Assembly: GCF_001467955.1 (NCBI RefSeq)
Contig: NZ_LNYR01000034.1
Span: 253,548 to 317,547, forward strand
Length of the DNA: 64,000 nucleotides
Source: Legionella quateirensis
Lineage (GTDB): Bacteria; Pseudomonadota; Gammaproteobacteria; Legionellales; Legionellaceae
Reading direction: 5' to 3'
Shown here: piece after piece, positions 48,912 through 59,126 of the stretch
How positions within the stretch are numbered: the first letter of the stretch is position 1
How the letters are laid out: each line of letters starts with the position of its first letter
The notes under the pieces: generated by a model
The model's database searches: none
Told to the model about the DNA's origin: nothing
What the model saw: the letters and a program-made list of their open reading frames with translations, nothing else
Position numbers and translations under genes: made by a program

Positions 48912-50831
48912 ATGGTTTCACTTTATCAAATTAAAGATATTGAACTCGGAAAGTCCTTGCTTTCCGGGCATGAAACCTATCCTGACGCAACCTATATTCC
49001 TCCTGATAAAAAAGGGAAACCAATCAAAATTATTTTTAAAAAAAATAAATTCGGAAATCCGCAATTTTCACAACTTGAAATAGCCTTCAGTAAACTGGCC
49101 GGCCTGTTTATGTCCGGAGTCTCAATTCCTGACCAGAAGTTTGTAGTGGATGATTCCCAGAAGATTGTTGGATTAGGAGTAGAGCATCTAGGTTACGTCG
49201 TAGAAAAAAATGAGGGGCTGAGCCACCCTTTTTATTCTTTGGATCAGTCAGGTTCAATAAAGCAACTGGAGAAAAAATCGGTACAATCCGCGGAAGAGAT
49301 ACCGCTTTATTTTCTTGATAAATTACCACCGGCTTTCTTCAAATCATTATTGAAAGCGGAAAAGTCAAAGACGCTAAGTATTGATTACTCTTCTTTAGCC
49401 AATATATTCGCCAGTTCTTTTACCTTGGAAGAGGATGATTTGCATAAGGGCAATTTTGGTTTTTATCTGGTGGAACACGATGGAAAGCCAAAAGTTGTCT
49501 TTTTTAAAATTGATCATGATTTAATGTTTGCTGATAGCATTATGTCTTTTTATTTTGCAAGACCATCTCATTGGTTGAATGGTGATAATGCATTTAATAT
49601 TACAGCAAAAGACGTGCTGGATTTTCCCAAAATCAGGGATTCAGCTAACTCCTATTGGCCAACCAAACTCAGTATGTTTCCCAATCCATGGAGCGATAAG
49701 GAGTATCATAATCAGGATGAAGTTGCAGCCTTCGCTCAATTAAAGGATTTGCCTGAGTTTAAAAAAGCAAAATGGATGTCGTTTTATAAACATATTTTAT
49801 TGCCGAATGAATTACTGGTTAAATCTTTAAATGAATGTCTGGATGGAAGTAAATCCTGTGATAGGGCGCAAATCGCATTATTAACTCAGGCAACCGCTTC
49901 CAGGCAGGCTCAATTAAGATCAGTACTTTTTTCATTAAAGGAATTTCGCCAGTTTCTCGTTAATTTAACGTCAGAAGAAAAGAAAGTCTTATTAAACGAA
50001 ATAGTGCCTGATCATACACAAGACAATAAACTGGTACTTGAGCAGCTTGAACAAACGATGCAAACACATCAGCACTTGTGTGTTTCTGATGATGGCATTG
50101 ATGAGGGTGATACACCGCTGCATATTGCCATCAAACTCGGTGACTATCGTTATGAAGAAACCATACAAAAATACGGGCATTTAATTAATAAAAAAAATAA
50201 TCAGGGAAAAACTCCCCTGGATTGTGCTGTACACATGGTCCACTCAGCTGAATCTCACCCTGAGGATGTTCGTCAGGATCTTCGTTTTACCATGCGCCAT
50301 TTATTGGAGCATGGCGCTTCTCAATCAAAGGAATTCAAATTATTTAATAAATTTGAGAAGGTAGAACATTATAAATTTGTCACACCTTATATGGATAGAG
50401 TTGCTCAGGCCAAATCCTATGATCAATTTAAAGACATTCTCCGAGACATCGGTGAGGATCACCGTTTTTGTTTAAAGAATAAAAAGAATTTAGCAATAGA
50501 ATGTGTCGCCAGATACACGAAAGAGAATAGAGCAAATCCTGAGTTTAAAAAGATACTGATTCAGTTGAAGAAAGATGTTAATGGACACTCAACGAAATCG
50601 CAATGTGCAGGACTGCAATACATCCGACAGTTACGAAGCAGGCTATGGATCATTCGTCAAATCAGAGGCTTATTCGGTTGGACCTCCACTCAAGGTGAAA
50701 TGAACAACATCATTGAGCGTGAGTTAGAGCGATTAAAACCTAAAGGGTTTAATTGCTTTTCTTTCTTTAGTAATGCTCCTGTTGTCGATCCGTGTCCGGT
50801 AGTCGTCAATTCAACAATGAAGATCAAATAA
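48912..50831 (+). CDS. legA5: LegA5/AnkK-like effector: OpiA-type lipid kinase with ankyrin repeats
   Basis: A 639-residue protein without signal peptide. The N-terminal half carries a kinase-like signature: DDLHKGNFGFY (H178, N181) as catalytic loop and FFKIDHDLMFAD (residues 197-207) as metal-binding motif, the spacing of PI3/4-kinase-type enzymes. L. pneumophila LegA5 has been related to the bacterial phosphatidylinositol 3-kinase OpiA of Francisella, as I recall. Residues about 398-470 show at least one clear ankyrin repeat (GDTPLHIAIKLGDY, then NNQGKTPLDCAVHMV, LLEHGA). The rest is helical. Ankyrin-kinase combination and synteny (next to pilU) support a translocated effector that changes vacuole phosphoinositides. 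Confidence 0.75.
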   Translation: MVSLYQIKDIELGKSLLSGHETYPDATYIPPDKKGKPIKIIFKKNKFGNPQFSQLEIAFSKLAGLFMSGVSIPDQKFVVDDSQKIVGLGVEHLGYVVEKNEGLSHPFYSLDQSGSIKQLEKKSVQSAEEIPLYFLDKLPPAFFKSLLKAEKSKTLSIDYSSLANIFASSFTLEEDDLHKGNFGFYLVEHDGKPKVVFFKIDHDLMFADSIMSFYFARPSHWLNGDNAFNITAKDVLDFPKIRDSANSYWPTKLSMFPNPWSDKEYHNQDEVAAFAQLKDLPEFKKAKWMSFYKHILLPNELLVKSLNECLDGSKSCDRAQIALLTQATASRQAQLRSVLFSLKEFRQFLVNLTSEEKKVLLNEIVPDHTQDNKLVLEQLEQTMQTHQHLCVSDDGIDEGDTPLHIAIKLGDYRYEETIQKYGHLINKKNNQGKTPLDCAVHMVHSAESHPEDVRQDLRFTMRHLLEHGASQSKEFKLFNKFEKVEHYKFVTPYMDRVAQAKSYDQFKDILRDIGEDHRFCLKNKKNLAIECVARYTKENRANPEFKKILIQLKKDVNGHSTKSQCAGLQYIRQLRSRLWIIRQIRGLFGWTSTQGEMNNIIERELERLKPKGFNCFSFFSNAPVVDPCPVVVNSTMKIK

Positions 50832-51085
50832 ATATCGCCTAATGAGGTTCAGGTTGGTAACCAAGGAGATTAGGAGGAATCCTGTCAGGGATAATCTAAA
50901 GGAACAAATGCACGTTCATTTATCTTAATTGGCACTTTTTATAAGTTTGTCATTGTTGTGCTGGTAATTAGGATGGATCCCCGCTTTCGCGAGGATGCCA
51001 TATAAAAAACGAGGATGACGTAGAATAAGTGAGGATCATTCAGGGTGTAAAGCCGAAGCATGCAAGCCTTTCGACTCAGTACTCC
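50832..51085. other. Gene-free spacer with a degenerate ggatgacg repeat
   Basis: A 254-base gap between two convergent genes. It holds atccccgctttcgcgaggat at 50975-50995 and gaggatgacgtag nearby, remnants of the repeat family at 19,129. No ORF or clear terminator. Confidence 0.4.
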
Positions 51086-52378
51086 CTAAATTAACCCATA
51101 AATAATTGCCGAGATGGAGATAATCCCCATGATGGTGATAAATACATTACTGATATGGTTACTGTATTTTTTCATCGCTGGAACCCGGGCAATGGCATAC
51201 ATTGGCATAATAAATAACAGGATTGCAATTACTGGCCCACCTAATGTTTCTATCATTTTCAGGATATTGGGATTAATTGTTGCAACAACCCAACAAGTCA
51301 GAATCATAAATACTTCAATGACTCGATGTAGCGCGTTTTTACTGATGGTTTTTCCAGAAGATTTCAGGGCTTTAACAATAATACCGCTCATACCTTCTTT
51401 TGCTCCAAGATAGTGGCCAAGAAAAGATTTTGAAATGGCAATAAACGCAATAACGGGTGCTAGATAAGCAATGACCGGAGTATTAAAGTGATTGGCCAGA
51501 TAAGACAAAATAGAGATATTTTGTTGCTTGGCCTGCATTAAATCCTGAGGTGACAGACTAAAGACACAGCTGAATACAAAGAACATTACTGAAAAAACCA
51601 TAAGTAAATGGCTGTATTTCATAATTAATGAGCTTCGTTTATCTGCCTGATTACCGTATTGCTGTTTTTGACTTACGGCAAAAGAAGAGATTATGGGGGA
51701 ATGATTAAAAGAAAATACCATGACAGGAATGATCAACCATAAGGTCATTAATAATCCATGTCCACCATTAGCCTGTAAGGAGTTGCTTTGCTGTAATATG
51801 GCATTGTTCCAGTTGGGTATTAAATATAAAGACAGGAGGAATAATATAGTTGCGAAAGGATATACCAGCAAAGACATTGATTTAACGATAATTTCCTGTC
51901 CAAATCGTACTATGGCCATTAATGCCAGGATTAATACAATAGCCAGAAGTGCTCTTGGCGGAGCATTCAGTCCCATTTGATTGACAATGAAGCTTTCTGT
52001 TGTGTTCGTTATTGCCACACTATACATTAATAAAATGGGGTAGATGGCAAAGAAATATAAACCGGTTAACATCCTGCCAGCGAATGAGCCGAAATGCTCT
52101 TCTACTACTTCAGTGATGTCATTGTGTGGAGACGATCCAGATAATACAAACCGGCACAAGGCTCGATGAGAATAGTAGGTCATCGGAAATGCCAGCAACG
52201 CCATAATGATTAGAGGTAAAATACCATTAAGCCCCGCATCTATGGGCAGAAAGAGGGTTCCAGCACCTATTGCTGTACCATAAAGACTTAACATCCATAC
52301 CGTATCTTGTTTTCTCCATTCTGAGAATTTTTTTTCTGATACAGGTGATACTATTGCTGCGGATTCATTTAACGACAT
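51086..52378 (-). CDS. SdaC-like serine (amino-acid) permease, HAAAP family
   Basis: A 430-residue permease with about 11 membrane helices. The N-terminal WRKQDTVWMLSLYGTAIGAGTLFLPI, FPMTYYSHRALCRFVLSG, ITEVVEEHFGSFAGRM and SVAITNTTESF match the serine/proton symporter SdaC much better than the tyrosine or tryptophan branch. Serine is a main carbon source of L. pneumophila. The gene is monocistronic. Confidence 0.85.
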   Translation of the reverse strand: MSLNESAAIVSPVSEKKFSEWRKQDTVWMLSLYGTAIGAGTLFLPIDAGLNGILPLIIMALLAFPMTYYSHRALCRFVLSGSSPHNDITEVVEEHFGSFAGRMLTGLYFFAIYPILLMYSVAITNTTESFIVNQMGLNAPPRALLAIVLILALMAIVRFGQEIIVKSMSLLVYPFATILFLLSLYLIPNWNNAILQQSNSLQANGGHGLLMTLWLIIPVMVFSFNHSPIISSFAVSQKQQYGNQADKRSSLIMKYSHLLMVFSVMFFVFSCVFSLSPQDLMQAKQQNISILSYLANHFNTPVIAYLAPVIAFIAISKSFLGHYLGAKEGMSGIIVKALKSSGKTISKNALHRVIEVFMILTCWVVATINPNILKMIETLGGPVIAILLFIMPMYAIARVPAMKKYSNHISNVFITIMGIISISAIIYGLI

Positions 52379-52543
52379 GAAAAAATCCTCATTTCATTGC
52401 TAGTTTTTTAAGAGCCATCCCCTTGGAATTGATCAATATTAACACTATGGAGTTAATATTTCAACAATTGCATCATAAATCATATCCAAGTCGTTTAAAC
52501 AAAGCAAGCAATGTTTAAGAGCTATTCGAATTGTTAACACAGC

Positions 52544-53482
52544 CTATTTATTTGTTTTAATTTTATCTTCTGCTCCTTTTTTCATTACTATAATGCTGAT
52601 GCGTCGATTTTCAGGATTTAACGGATTGGACTTATCTAAAAGTACGGTGGAGGAGAATCCGGAAACGGTCATCACTTTATCTTCATTCATCCCTGCTTTA
52701 ATAAGTGCTCGCCGTGCCGCATTTGCTCTTTGAGCGGATAGTTCCCAGTTAGTGTATTCCAGTTCATCGGGGTTATTGTAAGGACTTGCGTCAGTATGAC
52801 CCTGAATGGTGATTTTATTGGGCACTGAATTGAGTAATTTGACTATATTGGCAAGAATGGGTTCAATTTCGGGATTAATTTTATCAGATCCTACATCAAA
52901 CATGGGCTTTTTTTGATTATCGATAAGTTGGATCCTCAAGCCATCAGAAACGACATCCATTAACAGCTGCTTCTTTAATCCCGCAAGAGCAGGGTCATTT
53001 TCTATGCTTAAATTGATCTGTGATTTTAGTTCTTCAAGCTTTTTCAATTCTGCTTTATTTGATTCAATAACCTCTTTATTTTGAGCTATTTTCTGGTTAT
53101 TGAGCGGTTTATTACTGGCGGAAACCTGTCCATCGCTGTCTTCTACATTGGGGCCGCCACCCTTGATATTAATTTGTCGGTTACCTATGCTTTCACCACC
53201 AAAAATAGCTACTTTCATCGGCTGTTTAAAATACTCTGAAATACCCGCCTTTTGTGCTTTATTCAAAGATGAAACTAACCACATCAGCAAGAAGAACGCC
53301 ATCATTGCAGTGACAAAATCAGCATAGGCGATTTTCCAGGATCCCCCATGATGTTGGTGTTTTTGTTTGTTTATTTTGCGGATAACAGGTGGAATGGCAT
53401 GTTTTTCTTTTTTATCTTTCTTCTCTTTTTTTTCGCCAAGATCGTCACTTGTTGAATCACTAATATCATTTATTTCAGTCAT
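52544..53482 (-). CDS. motB: MotB-like stator protein
   Basis: A 312-residue protein: a lysine-rich cytoplasmic N-terminus (residues 15-45), one membrane helix with the proton-carrying aspartate D55 in YADFVTAMMAFFLLMWLV, a plug region and a C-terminal OmpA-like peptidoglycan-binding domain (QGHTDASPY, NWELSAQRANAARRAL, NRRISIIV). With MotA it forms the ion-driven stator of the flagellar motor. It follows motA by nine bases. L. pneumophila encodes more than one motAB pair; this appears isolated from flagellar genes. Confidence 0.93.
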   Translation of the reverse strand: MTEINDISDSTSDDLGEKKEKKDKKEKHAIPPVIRKINKQKHQHHGGSWKIAYADFVTAMMAFFLLMWLVSSLNKAQKAGISEYFKQPMKVAIFGGESIGNRQINIKGGGPNVEDSDGQVSASNKPLNNQKIAQNKEVIESNKAELKKLEELKSQINLSIENDPALAGLKKQLLMDVVSDGLRIQLIDNQKKPMFDVGSDKINPEIEPILANIVKLLNSVPNKITIQGHTDASPYNNPDELEYTNWELSAQRANAARRALIKAGMNEDKVMTVSGFSSTVLLDKSNPLNPENRRISIIVMKKGAEDKIKTNK

Positions 53483-53491
53483 GGTCAGGCT

Positions 53492-54397
53492 CTAACTTGG
53501 GGTTGGTTCAGTATTTTCTGTAGCAACGGCGGCAGCCGCAGCAGGCTTCGCATTTTTAATTTCATCATTTAATTGATTAAATGATGGTCGTTGTGATGAG
53601 AATAAGACTTTGCGACCAAATTCCACAGCAATAATTGGAGGGTTATTATGTAAACTGGCCAGAATGGTTACTTTAATGCATTGAAGCATCAGCTGTGTTT
53701 GATTTGCACGTTGTTCCATAGCGGTGGCGATGGGGCCTACAAATCCATAACCCAATAAAATCCCCAAAAAAGTACCTACCAGGGCATGCGCAATCAAAAC
53801 ACCCAGTTCCGATGGCGGTAAACTGATGGATTCCATAGTATGAACTACTCCAAGAACGGCTGCTACAATACCAAAGGCGGGCATTGCGTCTGCAAGTTTG
53901 GTAATGGAATTTGCCGGAATCATTTCTTCTTCATGGTGAGAATCAATTTCCATATCCATTAAGGCTTCAAGTTGAAATGGTTGCATGTTGGACGTGATAA
54001 TCAATCTTAAATAATCGCAAATAAATTCGATAACATGATGATTGCTCATTATTGCAGGGTAACTACTGAAAAGTGGGCTGTTCTCAGGGTCATCAATATC
54101 GGTTTCAAGAGACATAAGACCTTGTTGTCTTGCTTTATTTAAGAGATTGTAGAGTAAGGCAAGCAAATCTATAAAAACTAACCTTGCCGATTTTTGCCCT
54201 CTGAAAATGCCCGGTAGTGCTTTAAGAACTGCTTTAATCACTGTACCACTATTACCGACTATGAATGAGCCAATAGCTGCTCCGCCTATGATCAGCAGTT
54301 CGAGTGGTTGAAATACTGCGGCAAGATGACCTCCAGCAAGGGAGAATCCACCAAACACACAAAGCAAGATTACAATATAACCTATAATAATTAGCAT
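53492..54397 (-). CDS. motA: MotA-like stator protein
   Basis: A 301-residue protein with four membrane helices: two near the N-terminus (IIGYIVILLCVFGGFSLAGG and LELLIIGGAAIGSFIVG) and two after a large cytoplasmic loop (AMPAFGIVAAVLGVVHTM and LGTFLGILLGYGFVGPIA). The charged loop contains the conserved arginine/glutamate region. It forms the stator channel with MotB downstream. The C-terminus is Ala/Thr-rich. Confidence 0.93.
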   Translation of the reverse strand: MLIIIGYIVILLCVFGGFSLAGGHLAAVFQPLELLIIGGAAIGSFIVGNSGTVIKAVLKALPGIFRGQKSARLVFIDLLALLYNLLNKARQQGLMSLETDIDDPENSPLFSSYPAIMSNHHVIEFICDYLRLIITSNMQPFQLEALMDMEIDSHHEEEMIPANSITKLADAMPAFGIVAAVLGVVHTMESISLPPSELGVLIAHALVGTFLGILLGYGFVGPIATAMEQRANQTQLMLQCIKVTILASLHNNPPIIAVEFGRKVLFSSQRPSFNQLNDEIKNAKPAAAAAVATENTEPTPS

Positions 54398-54606
54398 CTT
54401 TCATCATCCTGAAGCGTTTCGTTCTATATTATCCTAGAAAAAGCAGTTCAATCTACTGGAAGCCGTTATTACATTGAATTTTAAAGAGTTTTGATGTGTT
54501 TTTACTTCACTGTATGAGTAATACCGTTTCAGCAAAAATCGTCAAAAACTCGTTAAACTTCAGTACACTAAAATCTTTCGCGGCAATTGAACTGCTCTTT
54601 TAAGGA

Positions 54607-55347
54607 TTATTTGGCTAAATAATCATGAACAACTGTTCCATAGGGTAAAGTCAAATCCGATAAAATATGAACCGCGTTTATAATACGTCGCACAGGAAGG
54701 CTAGCTACCGGTGCCAGAGCATGGTGTGCCAATTCAATTTGCGCAGGTCCTTGCCAAGCCCCTTTGACATTAATATCAATCAGATGGTATTCAACCAATT
54801 CACAAATTCTGGTAGTGCCATCTACATGAGGAATGATTTTTAATAAATAATTTGCTGTGGACATTGATTCCTGGATTTTTTTTACATCCAGGGATTCGTA
54901 TTTATAACCCATTGTTGCCGTCGCAATCCGACACGGACCATACTCCAGAGTGCCCAGCAGGGTTTCATTAACGACTTGCAATTGGGGTTGAGCCAGTTTT
55001 TTGGGAAAGCCCCAAATTTCACGACCACCTGCTATTGGAGGTTGGTCGTCCAGATACATGGCATGCGTATACCCTCCTGGCTTACCTTTATACCGCACAG
55101 GTATGACTTGACCCGATTCGGTATAATCACCAAAACCGGTAGAGTCCGGCATTCTTATGAACTCAAATTTGACGACAGGCTCGGTAACTTCTAATGGTGC
55201 AGGAACTACTTCACGCAGCAAATCCATATCCGTTTCGTATGAAATAATGAAATATTCTCTATTAGTAAAGCGATAAGGACCTCTAGGATATGATGGACAG
55301 GTAATGGGCATTGTAAATGCTTTTTTTATCACCTCTGCTTCATTCAT
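54607..55347 (-). CDS. adc: Acetoacetate decarboxylase
   Basis: A 246-residue enzyme that turns acetoacetate into acetone and CO2. The active-site lysine lies in [14 protein letters not shown] (about residue 114) and the acidic residues in [20 protein letters not shown] (residues 63-82). ATG 55347 overlaps the patD stop by eight bases (ATGAATGA). It is the third gene of bdhA-patD-adc, so it handles acetoacetate from 3-hydroxybutyrate oxidation. Confidence 0.94.
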   Translation of the reverse strand: MNEAEVIKKAFTMPITCPSYPRGPYRFTNREYFIISYETDMDLLREVVPAPLEVTEPVVKFEFIRMPDSTGFGDYTESGQVIPVRYKGKPGGYTHAMYLDDQPPIAGGREIWGFPKKLAQPQLQVVNETLLGTLEYGPCRIATATMGYKYESLDVKKIQESMSTANYLLKIIPHVDGTTRICELVEYHLIDINVKGAWQGPAQIELAHHALAPVASLPVRRIINAVHILSDLTLPYGTVVHDYLAK

Positions 55348-56506
55348 TGTGATTCTCCTTAAAGGTTTTCATATCGGACATATCATATAAGGCAATGCCT
55401 TCAGTAACAGGTACCGGTTTTAGCCAGGGCGATTTTTTTATCGCATTTACTCCATCCTGGTATCCATTAGCTAAACGCTCATGGATTGATTTAATCGAAA
55501 ATTCATAATCTTTTGACGATAATTCAGTTTCATCATGCGTGTATAAGAAGCGAACCACAGATATTGTGGTCTGATGTCCTCTGGAAATACAGAGCTTAAT
55601 TTCAGGATCTGATTTTTTCTCTTTGGGTACGAAATGGGACAACACATGAATGGTGTTTTTCAAGGTTTGAATCTGCTGATACAGCTGGATGGTTTTAGTA
55701 AAACGACTTGAAAATTCGATATCCTTTCTGCGTTTTAATACTTCATCGAGTGTTGTTGGATGTAAGCCATAGGAATCGAATAAATGCACCATAAAACACA
55801 ATACATTTTTACGATATTGATTGGATAGTACATAACTAGTAGGGGTGTTATTGGAAATACCGCCATCCCAATAAAATTTTCCTTCGACTTCAACTGCAGG
55901 AAACCCGGGAGGCAGCGCGCCGCTGGCCATAATATGCTCAGGGCCAATTTTTTGGTTGAACGAGTCAAAATAGACCATTTTTCCCGAGCAGATTTCTACT
56001 GCTCCAATACACAATCTCGTTACTTTTTTATTGTTTATTCGATCGAAATCAATATATTTTTCCAGAGTGCTGCGCAAAGGAGCGGTGTCATAATAACTGA
56101 TTTTATCAGGGCTATTATGCCATCCCCATTGTGGTGGTGGAAATCGAGGTGTAAAAAAACCTGGTTGTCCAAAAAGAATGGATGAATGAGCTGCCAGTAA
56201 ATGATGGATTTTTCGACTGTCCGGATCATTAGGTAATACTGTTTCGCCAATATTGCCGTGCGTCGCAATGGACTCCCAAAATTGATACAGTTTTTCAACG
56301 CGTATGTTTTCAGGATTACCTGCAGCTATTCCGGCATTAATTGCTCCTATTGATGTACCTACATACCAGTCAGGGAAATATCCTGCTTCATCTAATGCGC
56401 GAAGAACACCAGCCTGATAAGCTCCTAATGCCCCTCCGCCCTGAAATGTACAGGCTATGTTTTTGAATGGTATCTTGAATTTATTATTCTTCTTGGGTTG
56501 AACCAT
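55340..56506 (-). CDS. patD: Patatin-like phospholipase PatD
   Basis: A 388-residue patatin-like acyl hydrolase. The oxyanion loop is [13 protein letters not shown], the nucleophile elbow GTSIG (about residue 51) and the catalytic aspartate DGG in [11 protein letters not shown] (about residue 214). No signal peptide. L. pneumophila PatD was reported as part of a bdhA-patD operon and needed for intracellular growth, as I recall. It starts three bases after the bdhA stop and overlaps adc. Confidence 0.93.
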   Translation of the reverse strand: MVQPKKNNKFKIPFKNIACTFQGGGALGAYQAGVLRALDEAGYFPDWYVGTSIGAINAGIAAGNPENIRVEKLYQFWESIATHGNIGETVLPNDPDSRKIHHLLAAHSSILFGQPGFFTPRFPPPQWGWHNSPDKISYYDTAPLRSTLEKYIDFDRINNKKVTRLCIGAVEICSGKMVYFDSFNQKIGPEHIMASGALPPGFPAVEVEGKFYWDGGISNNTPTSYVLSNQYRKNVLCFMVHLFDSYGLHPTTLDEVLKRRKDIEFSSRFTKTIQLYQQIQTLKNTIHVLSHFVPKEKKSDPEIKLCISRGHQTTISVVRFLYTHDETELSSKDYEFSIKSIHERLANGYQDGVNAIKKSPWLKPVPVTEGIALYDMSDMKTFKENHNE

Positions 56507-56509
56507 GGT

Positions 56510-57292
56510 TTACTCCATAAACCATCCATGGCTGACAACCAGGGATTGACCGGTTAATGCATTCGATTCAAATGAGGCGAAAAATAATGCGGTCTGGGCA
56601 ACATCATCGGTAGTAGTAAATTCACAATCAACCGTGTCTTTTAGCATTACTTTTTTTATAACATCCTCTTCACTGATGCCCAGAGCTTTAGCTTGTTCTG
56701 GAATCTGTTTGTCTACCAGTGGCGTGCGAACGAAACCAGGACATATGACATTCGCTCTTACATTATGAGCCGCTCCTTCTTTTGCGACGACTTTACACAA
56801 ACCCAGTAAACCATGCTTTGCAGTAACATAAGGGGCTTTGAGTACCGAGGCTTCCTTGGAATGAACTGAGCCCATATAGATGACGCTTCCTCCTTTGCCA
56901 GACGCATACATATGCTTTAAAGTAGCTCGGGTAGTTAAAAATGCTCCATCAAGATGGATGGCAAGCAGTTTTTTCCAGTCAGCAAAGGCTAATTTATCGA
57001 TTGCTCCAATGATTTGAATACCGGCATTACTTACCAAAACATCAATGCCACCAAAATGTTCAGCAACGGCATCAATTCCCTGGTTTACTTGATGTTCATC
57101 GGTAACATTCATGGCAACTGCCATGGCTTGACCACCAAGCGATTTTATTTCATCCGCAGCTTGAGTTGCCTGATCCAGGTTGAGATCAGCAATCGCAATT
57201 TTTGCACCTTCCTTTGCATAAACCATGGCAATTTCCTTGCCTATTCCACTCGCAGCCCCAGTAATTACGGCGACCTTATTTTTAAGTCTCAT
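56510..57292 (-). CDS. bdhA: 3-hydroxybutyrate dehydrogenase
   Basis: A 260-residue short-chain dehydrogenase. The cofactor loop [19 protein letters not shown], the catalytic S in [10 protein letters not shown] and the YVTAKHG Y-x3-K motif are all present; [18 protein letters not shown] is diagnostic for 3-hydroxybutyrate dehydrogenases. It oxidises 3-hydroxybutyrate from stored polyhydroxybutyrate to acetoacetate. First gene of the operon with patD and adc. Confidence 0.95.
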   Translation of the reverse strand: MRLKNKVAVITGAASGIGKEIAMVYAKEGAKIAIADLNLDQATQAADEIKSLGGQAMAVAMNVTDEHQVNQGIDAVAEHFGGIDVLVSNAGIQIIGAIDKLAFADWKKLLAIHLDGAFLTTRATLKHMYASGKGGSVIYMGSVHSKEASVLKAPYVTAKHGLLGLCKVVAKEGAAHNVRANVICPGFVRTPLVDKQIPEQAKALGISEEDVIKKVMLKDTVDCEFTTTDDVAQTALFFASFESNALTGQSLVVSHGWFME

Positions 57293-57473
57293 GGTTACTA
57301 TCCCTGTAATTTATTAAGTTATTTAAAAAGTATAGCAATGTAATTTTTATATTGCTGTATGATTTGACAAGAATATTTCATAACACCTTACCCTGACACT
57401 CTCAATTAAGAAAGAATCAGGGTATCAAGGCAAATTAAATCTTTAGCAGGAATGATACAGTGTAGTATCAAGA

Positions 57474-57725
57474 TTAGTAGTAATAATAGGGACGGCCGTA
57501 ATAATAATATTCACGTCTATCCTGTTCTCTACCGACAGCATTACCGACCAGTGCACCAGCTCCTGCACCTATCGCTGTTCCCAAGCCTGAACCACCAGAT
57601 ACTGCATATCCTAATCCAGCACCTAAAGCTGCACCTCCAGCCGTACCAACCTGTTCATTGGTGCAACCGACAAGCATGAAACTTGATGCGCCTACTAGAA
57701 TTAAAGTACCAATTATCTTTTTCAT
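57474..57725 (-). CDS. Glycine-zipper outer-membrane lipoprotein
   Basis: An 83-residue lipoprotein precursor starting at ATG 57725 (GAGGAAG upstream). The lipobox is FMLVGC at about residue 20. The mature part has a glycine zipper (TAGGAALGAGLGYAVSGG, TAIGAGAGALVGNAVG) as in OsmB/SlyB/17-kDa antigen proteins, and ends in a Tyr-rich REYYYYGRPYYYY tail. Probably inserts into or lines the outer membrane. An upstream extension to 57851 would not suit a lipoprotein. Confidence 0.85.
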   Translation of the reverse strand: MKKIIGTLILVGASSFMLVGCTNEQVGTAGGAALGAGLGYAVSGGSGLGTAIGAGAGALVGNAVGREQDRREYYYYGRPYYYY

Positions 57726-58001
57726 AGTTGACTTCCTCGTGTAATTGTCCTTCATATGAAATAATAGTACATAAATAATAAAATATGTAAAAAAATTATT
57801 CAAATAAGTGACTGAGTAGACGATTTGGATCTTCCTACTCAATGTGTACATGGGTTCTATCAGGAAGGGATCTTTATGTAGTAAAACAGATAATGTTAAG
57901 ACCGAGGCATTGGTTTTTTTCCATAACTTATATATAAATTTACTCTGACCCCGTTTTTCCAGTAATATAAAGGGTAACTAATAATAAAAATAGAGGGCAG
58001 C

Positions 58002-58874
58002 ATGTTTAGAGGAAGTATAGTAGCCTTGGTTACACCCATGCAGAATGACGCAGTAGATGTCCATCATCTGCGAGAGTTGGTTGAATTTCACATAGAAATG
58101 GGGACTCACGGACTTGTTGCTGCCGGTACTACTGGTGAGGCAGGTACTTTATCTCATGAAGAAAAATTATTAGTCATTAAAACGGTTATAGATCAGGCTA
58201 AAGAAAGAGTGCCTGTAATTGCCGGAACAGCAATGAACGCAACCAGAGAGTGTATCGCGTTGACGCAACAGGCTATGGAGTTTGGAGCTCACGCCGCATT
58301 AATTATGACCCCGGCCTACATAAAACCTACCCAGGAAGGCCTGTACTTGCATTACAGCAAGATCGCTGAGGCAGTAGCAATGCCTATTATTTTATATAAT
58401 GTTCCAGGTAGAACCGCATGTGATTTATTACCTGAAACCGTTGCGAGACTGGCCAAAATATCCAATATCGTCGGAATTAAGGAAGCTACAGGCCAGATGA
58501 CTCGGTTACAACAAATTCTTCGTCTTTCTGAAGGCCGAATCGATGTCTACAGCGGTGATGATTTAACTGCGGCGCAATGGATGTTGGCTGGAGCCAAGGG
58601 AGTGATCTCGGTAACTGCTAATGTTGCGGCTAAATTGATGGCAAAAATGTGTGATATGGCTATGGATGGAGATCATGCAGCATGTCTTCGTCTACAGGAA
58701 CAATTAATGCCTTTACATGAGTTGATGTTTGTTGAAGCAAATCCGATTCCGGTGAAATGGGCTTTGAATAAAATGGGCTTAATGGGCAGTGAAATTAGAC
58801 TGCCTCTTACTGAATTATCAGAAACACATCATCAGGCATTAGAAAAAATACTAAAAAGTCTGGAGTTGATTTAA
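58002..58874 (+). CDS. dapA: 4-hydroxy-tetrahydrodipicolinate synthase
   Basis: A 290-residue class I aldolase of lysine/diaminopimelate synthesis. The Schiff-base lysine is in VGIKEATG (about residue 161), the catalytic tyrosine in ILYNVPGRT (about 133) and the paired threonines in [12 protein letters not shown] (about 44-45). It condenses pyruvate with aspartate semialdehyde. The next gene starts 12 bases later, as in dapA-bamC of E. coli. Confidence 0.95.
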   Translation: MFRGSIVALVTPMQNDAVDVHHLRELVEFHIEMGTHGLVAAGTTGEAGTLSHEEKLLVIKTVIDQAKERVPVIAGTAMNATRECIALTQQAMEFGAHAALIMTPAYIKPTQEGLYLHYSKIAEAVAMPIILYNVPGRTACDLLPETVARLAKISNIVGIKEATGQMTRLQQILRLSEGRIDVYSGDDLTAAQWMLAGAKGVISVTANVAAKLMAKMCDMAMDGDHAACLRLQEQLMPLHELMFVEANPIPVKWALNKMGLMGSEIRLPLTELSETHHQALEKILKSLELI

Positions 58875-58886
58875 TTGGGGATAGTT

Positions 58887-59117
58887 GTGAAAAAATTGAG
58901 TTTTATCGTTCTTGCTACACTGGCGTTGTCAGCCTGTAATTCTCGTTATTCCAGTAATGGTGAGAATGTTTATTTACAAAGTCGTAATGGAGTCAAAATT
59001 GTAGTGCCGCCTCCATTGACCAATGCTAATATCAGTAATTTTTATGATTTGCCCCCACAAAACCAGGATGCGCACGTCAGTATTGCGCCGCCAGGGGATG
59101 ACACTATTACTTCATAA
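58887..59117 (+). CDS. Short BamC-like lipoprotein
   Basis: A 76-residue lipoprotein precursor. I choose GTG 58887 (GGGGAT upstream). The lipobox is TLALSAC at about residue 16. The mature part (VYLQSRNGVKIVVPPPLT, ISNFYDLPPQ, HVSIAPPGDD) resembles only the flexible N-terminal part of BamC, the segment that binds BamD; the two globular domains are absent. The position after dapA is that of bamC. It may be a minimal BamC or a relic. Confidence 0.75.
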   Translation: MKKLSFIVLATLALSACNSRYSSNGENVYLQSRNGVKIVVPPPLTNANISNFYDLPPQNQDAHVSIAPPGDDTITS

Positions 59118-59126
59118 GGGTTCATT

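Noticed and set aside
51086..52378. Tyrosine/tryptophan permease (TyrP/Mtr)
   Set aside because: Same superfamily, but the N-terminal motifs fit SdaC-type serine permeases better.
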